Positions 33,651-42,086 of a stretch of DNA of 64,000 nt are shown in pieces. The stretch comes from Deltaproteobacteria bacterium (GTDB taxonomy: Bacteria > Desulfobacterota > Deferrisomatia > Deferrisomatales > JACRMM01). The notes beneath the pieces are model-generated. The model worked only from the letters and a program-made list of their open reading frames with translations, was not told where the DNA came from and ran no database searches. Numbering within the stretch: position 1 is the stretch's first letter; each line of letters starts with the position of its first letter. The DNA lies in assembly GCA_016214985.1 (NCBI GenBank), contig JACRMM010000048.1:20805-84804 (forward strand). Direction: 5' to 3'. The translations under genes and the position numbers were made by a program.

Positions 33651-35819
33651 ATGGTGATCGTCAACGAGACACCTCTGGCCGTGGCGCCCTTTGTCACCAT
33701 GGGCGGGCCGGGCCGATGCCGACTCACCCTGATCCTGAAGGGCACGTACGCCCTGTCCCCGGGCACCGTGGCGGTGCCAGCCCCGGAGCCCCTGCTCCCC
33801 ACCGGCGACGAACCCTACCCCGACGACGAAGATGGCACGGGCTCGCTTCGCTACGCCTCCGATTTCGTCCCCCGCAAGCCCAAGGCCGATCTGCTGCTCG
33901 TGGGCACCTGCCACGCCCCCGGGGGGACGTCAGCGACCTCCTGTCGGGTGACCTTCGGCGTCGGCGGGCGCAAGAAGACCCTTCGAGTGACGGGTGACCG
34001 AACCTGGCGCAGCGTGGGGGGGGTCGCGTTCGGGGTCACCGAACCCGAGCCGTTCACGTCCATGCCCCTTCGCTACGAGCGGGCCTTCGGCGGCAAGGGC
34101 TTTGCCTCGAACCCGCTCGGGCGCGGATTCGACGAGACCTCGGACGACGGGGATGGGCGCCGGGCGCTGCCGAACCTCGAAGACCCGGGGCGCATCGTAG
34201 TCTCCGCCAGCGACCGACCCGACCCGGCCGGCTTCGGTCCCCTCCCCCTGACCTGGCCGCAGCGTCTCTCCAAGGCCGGCACCTACGACGACGCCTGGCT
34301 GAAGCAGCGCTGGCCGGGCTTCCCGGTAGACTTCGACGAGGGCTTCTTCAACGCCGCCCCGGCCGATCTCCAGGCAGAGAGTCTAGCTGGCGACGAGGAA
34401 CTGTTCTTCGAGCACCTTCACCCCGCGCACGCCGAGTACCGCTGCCGGCTGCCCGGCGTGCGGCCTCGCTGCTTCGTTCGCCGGCGACCCCCGGGAGCTG
34501 CGCCGGAGCCCGACCTCTTCGAGGTTCCCCTGTCGCTCGACACGCTCTGGGTCGACGTGGACGCCGAGCTCCTCGTGCTGGTGTGGCGCGGGGCACAGGA
34601 AGTCCGTTCCCCTCGCCTGGAGGAGGTCGACCAGGTGTACGTGGCGGTCGAGGAGCGGGACGCCCCCCCTGCGAGCCTGGAGGTCCACCGGGCAGAGCTC
34701 GACCGTTTGCTCTCCGAGTCAGAGATCGCAGAGGAGGAGGCGCCCGCCTTCGACGCCGAGGCCGCCGTGGCGAAGGCGCAGTTGGAGCTTCGGCAGGCGC
34801 TGGAGGCGGCCGGCGTCAGCCTCGACGAACCTGGTGAACCGCCACCGCCCACCGCCGAAGACCGAGAGCTGTTCGCCGCGCTCGGTTTGCCCCTGCCCAC
34901 CCCCCCGCGCACCCGGGAGGAGGTGGCGGCCCTGGCATCGTCCGGCCACAACTTCGCAGCGGAGGACCTGCGGGGGCTCGACCTCTCAGGGCTCCTCCTG
35001 GCCGGCCGCGACTTCACGGCCGCTCAGCTCGCGGGTGCCCGACTCGTGGGTACCTGCCTCACGGGTGCAACCCTGGAGGGGGCGGCCCTCGGCGAGGCAG
35101 ACCTCGGCGGTGCCGACCTGAGGGGCGCCCGGCTCGCCGACGCGGACCTTGCGCGCACACGACTCGAAGGGGCCGACCTCACCGGCGCCTGTCTCGATCG
35201 GGCCCTGGTAGAGGAGGCCAATCTGCGAGGAGCCGTCCTGGACGGCGCAAGCGCACTCGAGGCCGACTTCACCGGAGCGGACCTGACGGGCGCCAGCGCT
35301 CTCCGAGCCACGCTCAAAGGCGCGGATCTCTCTGGCGCGCGGCTCGACCGCGCGAACTTCCAGGGCGCGAATCTGGAAGGCGCGAGCCTGGAGGGCGCCC
35401 AAGGGGAAGGGGTGGACCTGACTCTGGCGAACATTGCCGAGCTGCGCGCGGCCGGGGCCCGACTGCCCAACGCCCGTGCGGGCCAGGCTTCGGGTTCCTC
35501 CTCGATCTGGACCGACGCGGTGCTCTCCAACGGGCACCTGCCCTTCGCCCAGCTGGATGGTGCCGACTTCTCCGGCTGCCGGCTCGACACGGCCACCCTC
35601 GACGCGGCCAGCCTGCGGGGCGCTCGGTTCTCCGGCGGGACCGTCCGCGGCGCCCAACTGCGCCGCGCCAATCTCTTCGAAGCGAGCTTCGAGGAGGCGG
35701 ACCTCACCGACGCAGACCTGGCCGGGTCCAATCTCTTCGGGGCCGAGTTTCTGGGCGCCGTGCTCGACGGGACCCGCTTCCACGGCGCAAACCTCAAGCG
35801 CACGAAGCTTCAGGCATGA
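33651..35819 (+). CDS. DUF2169 adaptor fused to pentapeptide repeats
   Basis: This 722-residue protein has an N-terminal DUF2169 domain (about 1-310; VIVNETPLAVAPF, FNAAPADLQAE, FEVPLSLDTLWVDVD). A charged helical linker follows (about 330-420), then a C-terminal array of pentapeptide repeats A(D/N)LxG from about residue 430 to the end, broken by one non-repeat segment near 590-625. DUF2169 proteins are adaptors that load PAAR-like DUF4150 tips or effectors onto VgrG. The start ATG 33651, 17 bases after the vgrG1 stop, gives the conserved N-terminus. Its stop overlaps the start of the next pentapeptide gene (ATGA). The fused array could act as a rigid spacer or chaperone; that is inferred. 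Confidence 0.9.
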   Translation: MVIVNETPLAVAPFVTMGGPGRCRLTLILKGTYALSPGTVAVPAPEPLLPTGDEPYPDDEDGTGSLRYASDFVPRKPKADLLLVGTCHAPGGTSATSCRVTFGVGGRKKTLRVTGDRTWRSVGGVAFGVTEPEPFTSMPLRYERAFGGKGFASNPLGRGFDETSDDGDGRRALPNLEDPGRIVVSASDRPDPAGFGPLPLTWPQRLSKAGTYDDAWLKQRWPGFPVDFDEGFFNAAPADLQAESLAGDEELFFEHLHPAHAEYRCRLPGVRPRCFVRRRPPGAAPEPDLFEVPLSLDTLWVDVDAELLVLVWRGAQEVRSPRLEEVDQVYVAVEERDAPPASLEVHRAELDRLLSESEIAEEEAPAFDAEAAVAKAQLELRQALEAAGVSLDEPGEPPPPTAEDRELFAALGLPLPTPPRTREEVAALASSGHNFAAEDLRGLDLSGLLLAGRDFTAAQLAGARLVGTCLTGATLEGAALGEADLGGADLRGARLADADLARTRLEGADLTGACLDRALVEEANLRGAVLDGASALEADFTGADLTGASALRATLKGADLSGARLDRANFQGANLEGASLEGAQGEGVDLTLANIAELRAAGARLPNARAGQASGSSSIWTDAVLSNGHLPFAQLDGADFSGCRLDTATLDAASLRGARFSGGTVRGAQLRRANLFEASFEEADLTDADLAGSNLFGAEFLGAVLDGTRFHGANLKRTKLQA

Positions 35820-37657
35820 GCCGCCCTGTGCCGCCGTCGACGGGCGGGGAACTGATCGCCAGGCTTCGAGCCGGCCAAGTGATGGAAGGTCTCGCTCTGC
35901 AGCACCTGGACCTCTCCGGCGCCGCCCTGGCCCGATCCTCCCTGCGGGGGGCGCTTCTGGACGGGGTGAACCTGTCGGGGGCCGATCTGGAAGGGGCAGA
36001 CCTCTCCGACTCCGTCCTCAACGGGGTCTGCCTCCGTGGCGCGCGCCTGGCGGGGGCCCGGCTCGCCGGGGCGGTCCTCTCCCACGTCGACGCCGGCGGG
36101 GCCTGCTTCGCCGACGCGGACCTCACGGGCGCGATGATCGTCGGGGGCCAGGTTCCCGTAAAGGACCCGAAACAGGCCCACGTGCCGCTCGCCGACCTCG
36201 GCCTGCCGGAGGACGCACGGGAGGCCTTGCGCGGGGAAGGGTTCGTCGGCACCGCCTCCAAGCCCTCGGACCTCACCGGCGCCGACCTGTCGGGCGCGAC
36301 CTTGACCCGCGCCTTCCTTCAGGGCGCCGTCCTGGCAAAGGCGCGCCTGCTTCGGGCCGATCTGTCGGAGGCGCGCTTCGTGGACTGCGACGGCTCGGAC
36401 GCAAACCTGCAGGACGGCCGGCTCGAGGGGACCTCGTTCTCAGGCGGCACGCTGGCGCGGTCCAGCCTCGCCGGCGCAACCGGAGAGGAGTGCCGCTTCG
36501 AAGCCGTGGACCTGACGGGAGCGCAGCTGGGAGACGCTCGCCTCGTGGGGCCGCAGTTCCGCGACCTCGCCCTCGGCGGGAGCGGCGGGCTGCCCCCGGC
36601 GCTCGACGGCGCGACGTTTGAGCGCGCGAACCTGAAGGATGCCGACTTCTCCGGGCGGACCCTGCGAGGGGTCACCTTCGAGGCGTCGGTCTTGGACGGC
36701 GCCTCATTCCGGAGCGCGGACCTGGAGGACAGCAACTTTCGAAGCTGCTCCCTGGTCGGCGCGGACTTTCGGGATGCCCGGGTGGTCGGCGGAGACCTGA
36801 CCTCGGCCCGCCTCGACCGGGCGACCATGAACCGCTGCCGACTGGAGCGCCTCGACCTCTCTCAGGCGAGCCTCGCAGGCGCGGACCTGTCGGAGTCTTC
36901 GTTGCGCGAGGTCGTCGCCGCGCAGGCGGATCTCACCCGGTGCCTGTTGATCGGCAGCCGGATCGAGGGGGCCGACCTGAGCGAGACCACAATCCAGGGA
37001 GCAGATTTCCGCGGGGCGGAGGTCTCGGAGACCGACGGGCACGGCCTCGACTTCACGGTCTTCGCCGCCCTGCCTAGGATCCTGCGTCTCTGCAACCTCT
37101 CCGGCACGAGATTCAGCGGCCTCGATCTCACGGGCACGAGCCTCGCCGACTCGAACCTGTCCGGGGCCGATCTGACCGGCGCCCGGCTCACCGGCGTCGA
37201 CTGCCGCCGCGTCGATTTCCAGAGAGCGCTGCTCACCGGCTGTGACCTGTCGGGGGCGATCGCCGTCGACGCGGACCTCGGCGAGTGCCAGATCGAAGTC
37301 GCCAACCTTCGCCGGGCCGATCTTCGCGGCGCGCGTCTGGCCGAGGCGCGGGCGGCGAGGGCCGACTTCTCGGGCGCCCGACTGGACCGAGCGCGGCTGG
37401 GGAAGGCACAGTGCCGCGGGGCGACGTTCCGGGGCGCGTCGCTCGCCTACGCGAACCTCTCCCACACCGATCTGCGGGACGCGGACCTCAGGGACGTCGA
37501 CGTCCGGGGCGCGCTCCTCCACCGGGTGCGGGACGACGGCGCGGACTGGGGCGGGGCGAACCGCGCCCTGGCCGATGGTACAAACCAGGATCTGGCCGAG
37601 GCGGAGGACTTCGCGCCCCCCCTGCCGGACCGCTCGACTCCAGGAGCGCTTCCATGA
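35816..37657 (+). CDS. Pentapeptide-repeat protein of the VgrG cassette
   Basis: This 613-residue protein is pentapeptide repeats (A(D/N)LSGA-type) almost from end to end, with only short interruptions near residues 105-140 and 400-420. It should fold into one or two long right-handed quadrilateral beta-helices. Its start overlaps the stop of the DUF2169-pentapeptide gene and its stop overlaps the DUF3540 start, so it is part of the same cassette. Stand-alone pentapeptide proteins are common in DUF2169/DUF3540/DUF4150 T6SS cassettes but their job is not established. A DNA-mimic toxin or immunity role (as in Qnr/MfpA) is possible. No other domain or signal peptide is seen. Confidence 0.9.
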   Translation: MSRPVPPSTGGELIARLRAGQVMEGLALQHLDLSGAALARSSLRGALLDGVNLSGADLEGADLSDSVLNGVCLRGARLAGARLAGAVLSHVDAGGACFADADLTGAMIVGGQVPVKDPKQAHVPLADLGLPEDAREALRGEGFVGTASKPSDLTGADLSGATLTRAFLQGAVLAKARLLRADLSEARFVDCDGSDANLQDGRLEGTSFSGGTLARSSLAGATGEECRFEAVDLTGAQLGDARLVGPQFRDLALGGSGGLPPALDGATFERANLKDADFSGRTLRGVTFEASVLDGASFRSADLEDSNFRSCSLVGADFRDARVVGGDLTSARLDRATMNRCRLERLDLSQASLAGADLSESSLREVVAAQADLTRCLLIGSRIEGADLSETTIQGADFRGAEVSETDGHGLDFTVFAALPRILRLCNLSGTRFSGLDLTGTSLADSNLSGADLTGARLTGVDCRRVDFQRALLTGCDLSGAIAVDADLGECQIEVANLRRADLRGARLAEARAARADFSGARLDRARLGKAQCRGATFRGASLAYANLSHTDLRDADLRDVDVRGALLHRVRDDGADWGGANRALADGTNQDLAEAEDFAPPLPDRSTPGALP

Positions 37658-38532
37658 ACCATGCCGCCGAAACCTTCTCTACCGCCCTTGGGACCGCCGC
37701 GGTCCAGCCCGCCAGGGTCGTCGCGGTGCTCCCCGCGAACGCCGGCGCGTGGGTGCAGCCGGCGAGAGAGACGGCGCCGACGTGGGCGCTCTGCACGGTC
37801 GGGTGCCAGGGGCTCGTGCCCGGCCAGGACGTGCTCCTCGCCGAGGACGCGACAGGGTCCGTCTACATCGTAGGGGCCCTGCCCTGCGCCGACCTCGAGG
37901 AGCCGCGCCCGACCCTGCGCGCCCCCTCGGGAGCCCGTGCCGAGCTCTCGGAGGACGGCACCACGCTGCGGGTGCTCTCTCCGGGGGGCGACTTGGTGTT
38001 CGAGTACGACCCAGCCGCGAACCGCACCGTGTGCCGGGTGCCCCGCGGCGATCTGCAGCTCGCCACGGACGACGGCGACATCGACCTGTGCTCCGGCCGT
38101 GACCTTCGGTTGACGGCGGGCCGCGCGGTGCACGTCCACGCCGAGTCCGCCATCGAGCTCGGGGCGAGCCCGCTGGGCTCGCTCGGCGCCCTCCTGCGCC
38201 TCGGCCGCGACCTCCTTCACCTCCGGGGCCCCACCGTCCGCCTGGAGGCCGAGCGCGCGGACCTCACGGCGACGCACCTCAGCTGCCAGGGCCAGTCCGC
38301 CACGGGCCGGTTCACCAGCGCCCGGGTCATTGCCGAGCGGATCGAGACTTGGACCGGCGAGCTCGTCTCCCGGGCCCGCGAGGTCCACCAGGTGGTCGAG
38401 GGGCTGTGGAACGTAAAGGCCGACCGTCTCCGAGCAGTGGCGCGCACCGGGTTGCGGCTCGGAGGCCGCAAGGTGCACGTGGCGGCGGACGAAGACGTCA
38501 AGGTCAAGGGCAAGAAGATCTCTCTCGGCTGA
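37654..38532 (+). CDS. DUF3540-family protein of the VgrG cassette
   Basis: This 292-residue protein fits the DUF3540 family: MNHAAETFSTALGTAAVQPA near the start, then a beta-rich centre with the LRVLSPGGDLVFEYD segment, and a C-terminal part ending HVAADEDVKVKGKKISLG. The last part resembles the beta-helical spike repeats of VgrG, so the protein may form or cap a spike. DUF3540 genes sit between pentapeptide and DUF4150 genes in many T6SS clusters; no biochemical role is known. The start ATG 37654 overlaps the previous stop (ATGA). A longer upstream frame is only a shadow of the pentapeptide gene. Confidence 0.88.
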   Translation: MNHAAETFSTALGTAAVQPARVVAVLPANAGAWVQPARETAPTWALCTVGCQGLVPGQDVLLAEDATGSVYIVGALPCADLEEPRPTLRAPSGARAELSEDGTTLRVLSPGGDLVFEYDPAANRTVCRVPRGDLQLATDDGDIDLCSGRDLRLTAGRAVHVHAESAIELGASPLGSLGALLRLGRDLLHLRGPTVRLEAERADLTATHLSCQGQSATGRFTSARVIAERIETWTGELVSRAREVHQVVEGLWNVKADRLRAVARTGLRLGGRKVHVAADEDVKVKGKKISLG

Positions 38533-38552
38533 AGACGGAGAGGAGACCCACC

Positions 38553-38960
38553 ATGCTGCCAGCCAGCACGAAGGGCGATGGGACGTGCTTTTCCTTTCCG
38601 GACGTGTGCAAGACACCGGCGCCGCCGGCACCGCCCGTCCCGATCCCTTATCCGAATACCGGGATGCTCTCCCAGGCGGAGAAGACGGTCGACAAGGTCG
38701 AGATCTGCGGGAAACCCGTGGTGACGGTCAATTCGGAGCTCAGCCGCTCCTCCGGAGACGAAGCGGGGACCCTTAAAGGCATGGTGTCGCAGACCAACAT
38801 GGACAAGGTGAGCTTCAAGACGGGCAGCGCCACCGTGTTCGCCAGCGGACAGAAGATCGTCCACCTGGGGGCCACGACCGGCCACAACGGGAGCAACGCC
38901 AACATGCCGGCAGGGGCGCAGGTGGCGCCCAGCCAGACCAAGGTCCTGGTCGGGCCCTGA
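38553..38960 (+). CDS. PAAR-like tip protein, DUF4150
   Basis: This 135-residue protein has the DUF4150 signature: FPDVCKTPAPPAPPVPIPYP followed by NTG, a central SSGDEAGT and a closing run of glycine- and hydrophobic-rich turns (HLGATTGHNGSN). DUF4150 proteins sharpen the VgrG trimer like PAAR proteins and often carry toxins, but here there is no C-terminal toxin extension. It follows DUF3540 after 20 bases. The same FPDVCKTP motif recurs in the second DUF4150 protein at 44903-45286. The first cassette therefore seems to have adaptors and a tip but no recognisable effector, unless a pentapeptide protein is the cargo. Confidence 0.92.
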   Translation: MLPASTKGDGTCFSFPDVCKTPAPPAPPVPIPYPNTGMLSQAEKTVDKVEICGKPVVTVNSELSRSSGDEAGTLKGMVSQTNMDKVSFKTGSATVFASGQKIVHLGATTGHNGSNANMPAGAQVAPSQTKVLVGP

Positions 38961-38976
38961 GGCCAAGGGAGGCTCC

Positions 38977-39279
38977 ATGGAAACCGCGTGGCACCCGTTC
39001 CACTGGCCGGCCTGGGCGCCCGGTGTCCTGCTCGGAGCGGTGAGCCTCGTCTACGGCCTCGCCGTGGGCTTCCTCATCTCCCGGAAGACGTCTCCACGGC
39101 TCGTGGTGGGGCTTCACCTCGGGATGATCGCCCTGTCCGGCGTGCTCGTTGTCGTTGCCGTCTGGGCCTACGCGGCAGGCGAACCCCGGACCGTGTGGGA
39201 GAACCTCGGCATGCCCGGCGCGATTGGGGTCTTCATGTACGCCGTCACGTTCACGGCAGTCCGAAGGGCCTGCGACTGA
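38977..39279 (+). CDS. Small membrane protein, three predicted helices
   Basis: This 100-residue hydrophobic protein has membrane segments near residues 14-34 (PGVLLGAVSLVYGLAVGFLI), 42-64 (GLHLGMIALSGVLVVVAVWA) and 76-95. The family is not recognised. It lies 16 bases after the DUF4150 gene and before vgrG2, at the end of the first cassette. Small membrane proteins in this position are sometimes immunity proteins for a cassette effector, or topology partners; there is no sequence proof for either. The start ATG 38977 has AAGGGAGG-type sequence upstream, which supports real translation. Confidence 0.7.
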   Translation: METAWHPFHWPAWAPGVLLGAVSLVYGLAVGFLISRKTSPRLVVGLHLGMIALSGVLVVVAVWAYAAGEPRTVWENLGMPGAIGVFMYAVTFTAVRRACD

Positions 39280-39380
39280 CCCACAGTCGGTGAGCCTCCC
39301 TCCGGTGCCCCAGGGATCGGAGTCCCGCGGGGTCGCTGCACCCGCCTCCCTTCGCTTGCTCCCCCCATCGCGCAAAACCC

Positions 39381-39408
39381 TTGCAGCGCTCCGCCGCTTC
39401 GGTAGACT
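39381..39408 (+). promoter_or_regulatory. vgrG2 promoter, matching the vgrG1 promoter
   Basis: TTGCAG (39381-39386) and TAGACT (39403-39408) are spaced by 16 bases, in the same sequence context as the vgrG1 promoter at 31337-31364. The conservation of both boxes and the divergence of the spacer argue for a real shared promoter. Confidence 0.75.
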
Positions 39409-39465
39409 CGTTCTTGTTTCACGGACGCGAGCGCGGCTACGCGGGAATCTGGGAGGACGGCCGGC

Positions 39466-41592
39466 ATGGCCAAGAGTCGATTCGCGGACGTGAAGAGCCC
39501 GCTCGGGCCGAATGCGCTCCTGTTGCGCCGGATGGTGGCCCGGGAATCCCTCGGCCGGCTCTTCGAGTTTGAGCTGGACCTGCTCAGCCGAGACGAGTCC
39601 CTGTCCTTCGACGATGTCCTGGGGCAAGAGATGGCCGTATCGGTCGAACTGCCCGGGGGCGCCCGGCGCCCCTTTCACGGCGTGGTCAGCCAGTTTGCCC
39701 AGACCGGGCGGGTCGGCAGCTACGCCGCCTACCGCGCCGTGCTTCGACCCTGGCTGTGGTTCCTCACGCGAGCGGCCGACTGCCGCATCTTCCAGGAAAA
39801 GACCGTCCCCGACATCATCAAGGAGGTCTTCCGGACCCACGGTTTCACCGACTTCGACCAGACACTCAATGGCTCGTACCGGACCTGGGACTACTGCGTC
39901 CAGTACCGGGAAACCGATTTCGATTTCGTGAGCCGCCTGATGGAGCACGAGGGGATATATTACTTTTTCAAGCACGAGGCGGCCAAGCACACCCTCGTAC
40001 TCGCCGACTCCTACAGTTCCCACAGCACGATCCCCGGGTACGAGACGGTGCCGTACTACCCTCCGTCGGAGAACGCGGTGCGCGAGACCGACCACGTCTT
40101 CGAGTGGAACGTGGCGCGCGAGCTCCAGCCCGGCGCGGTCGCCCTTACCGATTTCGACTTCGAAAAGCCGCGGGCCGGGCTCGCGACCAAGTCGTCGGTG
40201 CAGCGCAAACACGCCCAGGCCGCTTTCGAGGTGTACGACTACCCGGGCGACTATTTGACGACCGCCCACGGCGACGCCTACGCGCGGGCGCGCGTCGAGG
40301 AGCTCCAGGCGCAGTTCGAGCTGGCCACGGGCCGCGGCACGGCGCGCGGCGTCACGGCCGGGGGGCTGTTTCGGCTCACGGACTACCCCCGGCAGGACCA
40401 GAACCGCGAGTACCTCATCGTCTCCGCCAGCCACCAGGTGACCTCGGAGGAGTACGAGACCGGGGGAGGCTCGGGAGCGGGGCCGAGCTACGCCTGCACG
40501 TTCTCGGCGATCCAGAGCCGGCAGGCCTATCGCTCCCCGCGTGTGACACCCAAGCCGGTGGTCCAGGGGCCCCAGACGGCAATCGTCGTGGGCAAGGCGG
40601 GGGAGGAGATCTGGACCGACAAGTACGGCCGGGTCAAGGTGCAGTTCCACTGGGACCGCGAGGGCAAGAACGACGAGAAGAGCTCCTGCTGGGTGCGCGT
40701 GGCCCAGGTGTGGGCGGGCAAGAACTGGGGCGCCATGCACATTCCCCGGATCGGCCAGGAAGTGATCGTCGACTTCCTGGAGGGCGACCCTGACCGCCCG
40801 ATCGTCACGGGCCGCGTGTACAACGCCGACGAGATGCCGCCCTACGAACTGCCCGCCAACCAGACCCAGAGCGGGATCAAGAGCCGGAGCACCAAGCAGG
40901 GCGGCACGGAGAACTTCAACGAGATCCGGTTCGAAGACAAGAAGGGCGAGGAGCTCCTGACCATCCACGCGGAGAAGAACCAAGACATCAGCGTGGAGAA
41001 CGACGAAACCCACTCCGTAGGGCACGACCGGAAGAAGACGGTCGGAAACGACGAGACCACCGACGTCAAGGCCAACCGCACGGAGTCGGTTGGGAAGAAC
41101 GAGTCGATCACCATCGGCGAGAACCGCACCGAGAGCGTCGGTAAGGACGAAACCATCACGATCGACGGGAATCGCACGGAGAGTGTCGCGAAGGACGAAA
41201 CCATCACGATCAGCGGGAACCGCACTGAAGACGTCACCAAGGACGAAACCATCACGATCAACGGAAAACGCACCGAGACCGTGGCCAAGGACGAATCGAT
41301 CACCATCAGCGGGAACCGGACGAAAGGCGTCTCCAAAGACGACACTCTGAACGTCGGGGGAAAACGGACGAGCAGCGTAGACAAGGATGACCTGCTGACG
41401 GTGGGGAAGAACCTCGCGGTTCAAGCCGGAGACGAGATCGTGCTGCAGGTCGGCGACGCAAGCATCACCATGAAGAAGGACGGCACGATCCAGATCAAGG
41501 GCAAGGACATCACCGTCGAGGGCTCGGGCAAGATCAACGCCAAGGCTTCGTCCGACATCGTCATGAAGGGCAGCAAGATCCTTCAGAACTAG
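39466..41592 (+). CDS. vgrG: T6SS spike protein VgrG (TssI), copy 2
   Basis: This 708-residue VgrG is nearly the same as copy 1 through the gp27-like and OB-fold parts (about residues 1-465). The C-terminal spike then diverges. From about residue 505 to 650 it is a regular array of 14-residue units (patterns like NRTESVGKDETITI and GNRTEDVTKDE), which should form a narrow triple beta-helix, followed by a tail QIKGKDITVEGSGKINA. The start ATG 39466 has GGGAGGA about 11 bases upstream. Genes for DUF6484 and TIGR02270 proteins follow within 20 bases each. This spike probably carries the cassette encoded on the opposite strand at 43206-47369. Confidence 0.97.
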   Translation: MAKSRFADVKSPLGPNALLLRRMVARESLGRLFEFELDLLSRDESLSFDDVLGQEMAVSVELPGGARRPFHGVVSQFAQTGRVGSYAAYRAVLRPWLWFLTRAADCRIFQEKTVPDIIKEVFRTHGFTDFDQTLNGSYRTWDYCVQYRETDFDFVSRLMEHEGIYYFFKHEAAKHTLVLADSYSSHSTIPGYETVPYYPPSENAVRETDHVFEWNVARELQPGAVALTDFDFEKPRAGLATKSSVQRKHAQAAFEVYDYPGDYLTTAHGDAYARARVEELQAQFELATGRGTARGVTAGGLFRLTDYPRQDQNREYLIVSASHQVTSEEYETGGGSGAGPSYACTFSAIQSRQAYRSPRVTPKPVVQGPQTAIVVGKAGEEIWTDKYGRVKVQFHWDREGKNDEKSSCWVRVAQVWAGKNWGAMHIPRIGQEVIVDFLEGDPDRPIVTGRVYNADEMPPYELPANQTQSGIKSRSTKQGGTENFNEIRFEDKKGEELLTIHAEKNQDISVENDETHSVGHDRKKTVGNDETTDVKANRTESVGKNESITIGENRTESVGKDETITIDGNRTESVAKDETITISGNRTEDVTKDETITINGKRTETVAKDESITISGNRTKGVSKDDTLNVGGKRTSSVDKDDLLTVGKNLAVQAGDEIVLQVGDASITMKKDGTIQIKGKDITVEGSGKINAKASSDIVMKGSKILQN

Positions 41593-41607
41593 GCTGTGGA
41601 GGCACTC

Positions 41608-42069
41608 GTGAGCAAGACCGTCACCCTGTTTTCCGCCACTGCCCGGGTCACCGAAGAGGATCCGCTCCGTCCCCGCGGGGTCGTGACCGGCGTCCTGGAC
41701 GGGGAGACTTCGGGGGGAGAACCCCTGGTGCGCTGGGTGGGGGGCCCTGAGCATGGGAAGCCCGCGAGAGTCATCTGGATGAAAGACCCGCCGACGTGGT
41801 CCGAGTGCCAGGGGCTGCGCGTACTCCTCACGTTCGAGGACGGAGACCCGGGCCACCCGATCGTTCTCGGCCTGTTGGACGCCCCACCGGCCGAATCCGA
41901 GACGCCGAAAGTCCTGAAGATTGAGAGCGAGGAGGAGCTGATCCTCGAGTGCGGCCAGGCCAAGATCACCCTGCGCGCCGACGGGAAGATCGTCATCCTG
42001 GGCGGGTACGTCGTTTCGCAGTCGACGGGCGTCAACCGCATCCGCGGCGGCTCGGTCCAGATCAACTGA
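41608..42069 (+). CDS. DUF6484-type T6SS cassette protein
   Basis: This 153-residue protein resembles the DUF6484 family found next to vgrG genes. The N-terminal half (GVVTGVLDGETSGGEPLVRW and DPGHPIVLGLLD) looks like the gp5-type OB-fold, and the C-terminal half (KITLRADGKIVILGGYVVSQ and GVNRIRGGSVQIN) looks like the last turns of a beta-helical spike. It may thus be a miniature spike piece. The start GTG 41608 with GGAGG just upstream is preferred over GTG 41596. It lies 15 bases after the vgrG2 stop. The function is unknown. Confidence 0.75.
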   Translation: MSKTVTLFSATARVTEEDPLRPRGVVTGVLDGETSGGEPLVRWVGGPEHGKPARVIWMKDPPTWSECQGLRVLLTFEDGDPGHPIVLGLLDAPPAESETPKVLKIESEEELILECGQAKITLRADGKIVILGGYVVSQSTGVNRIRGGSVQIN

Positions 42070-42086
42070 ACCCGTGCTGAGACCAC

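Noticed and set aside
40970..41420. Direct DNA repeats that could be taken for a CRISPR or minisatellite
   Set aside because: They encode the periodic beta-spike of VgrG in one frame and vary by codon, as expected for protein repeats.
38815..41856. Minus-strand frame of 1013 codons opposite vgrG2
   Set aside because: It mirrors vgrG2 and its spike repeats; its repeated VDRDGFVL-like text is only the complement of the NRTESVGKD units.
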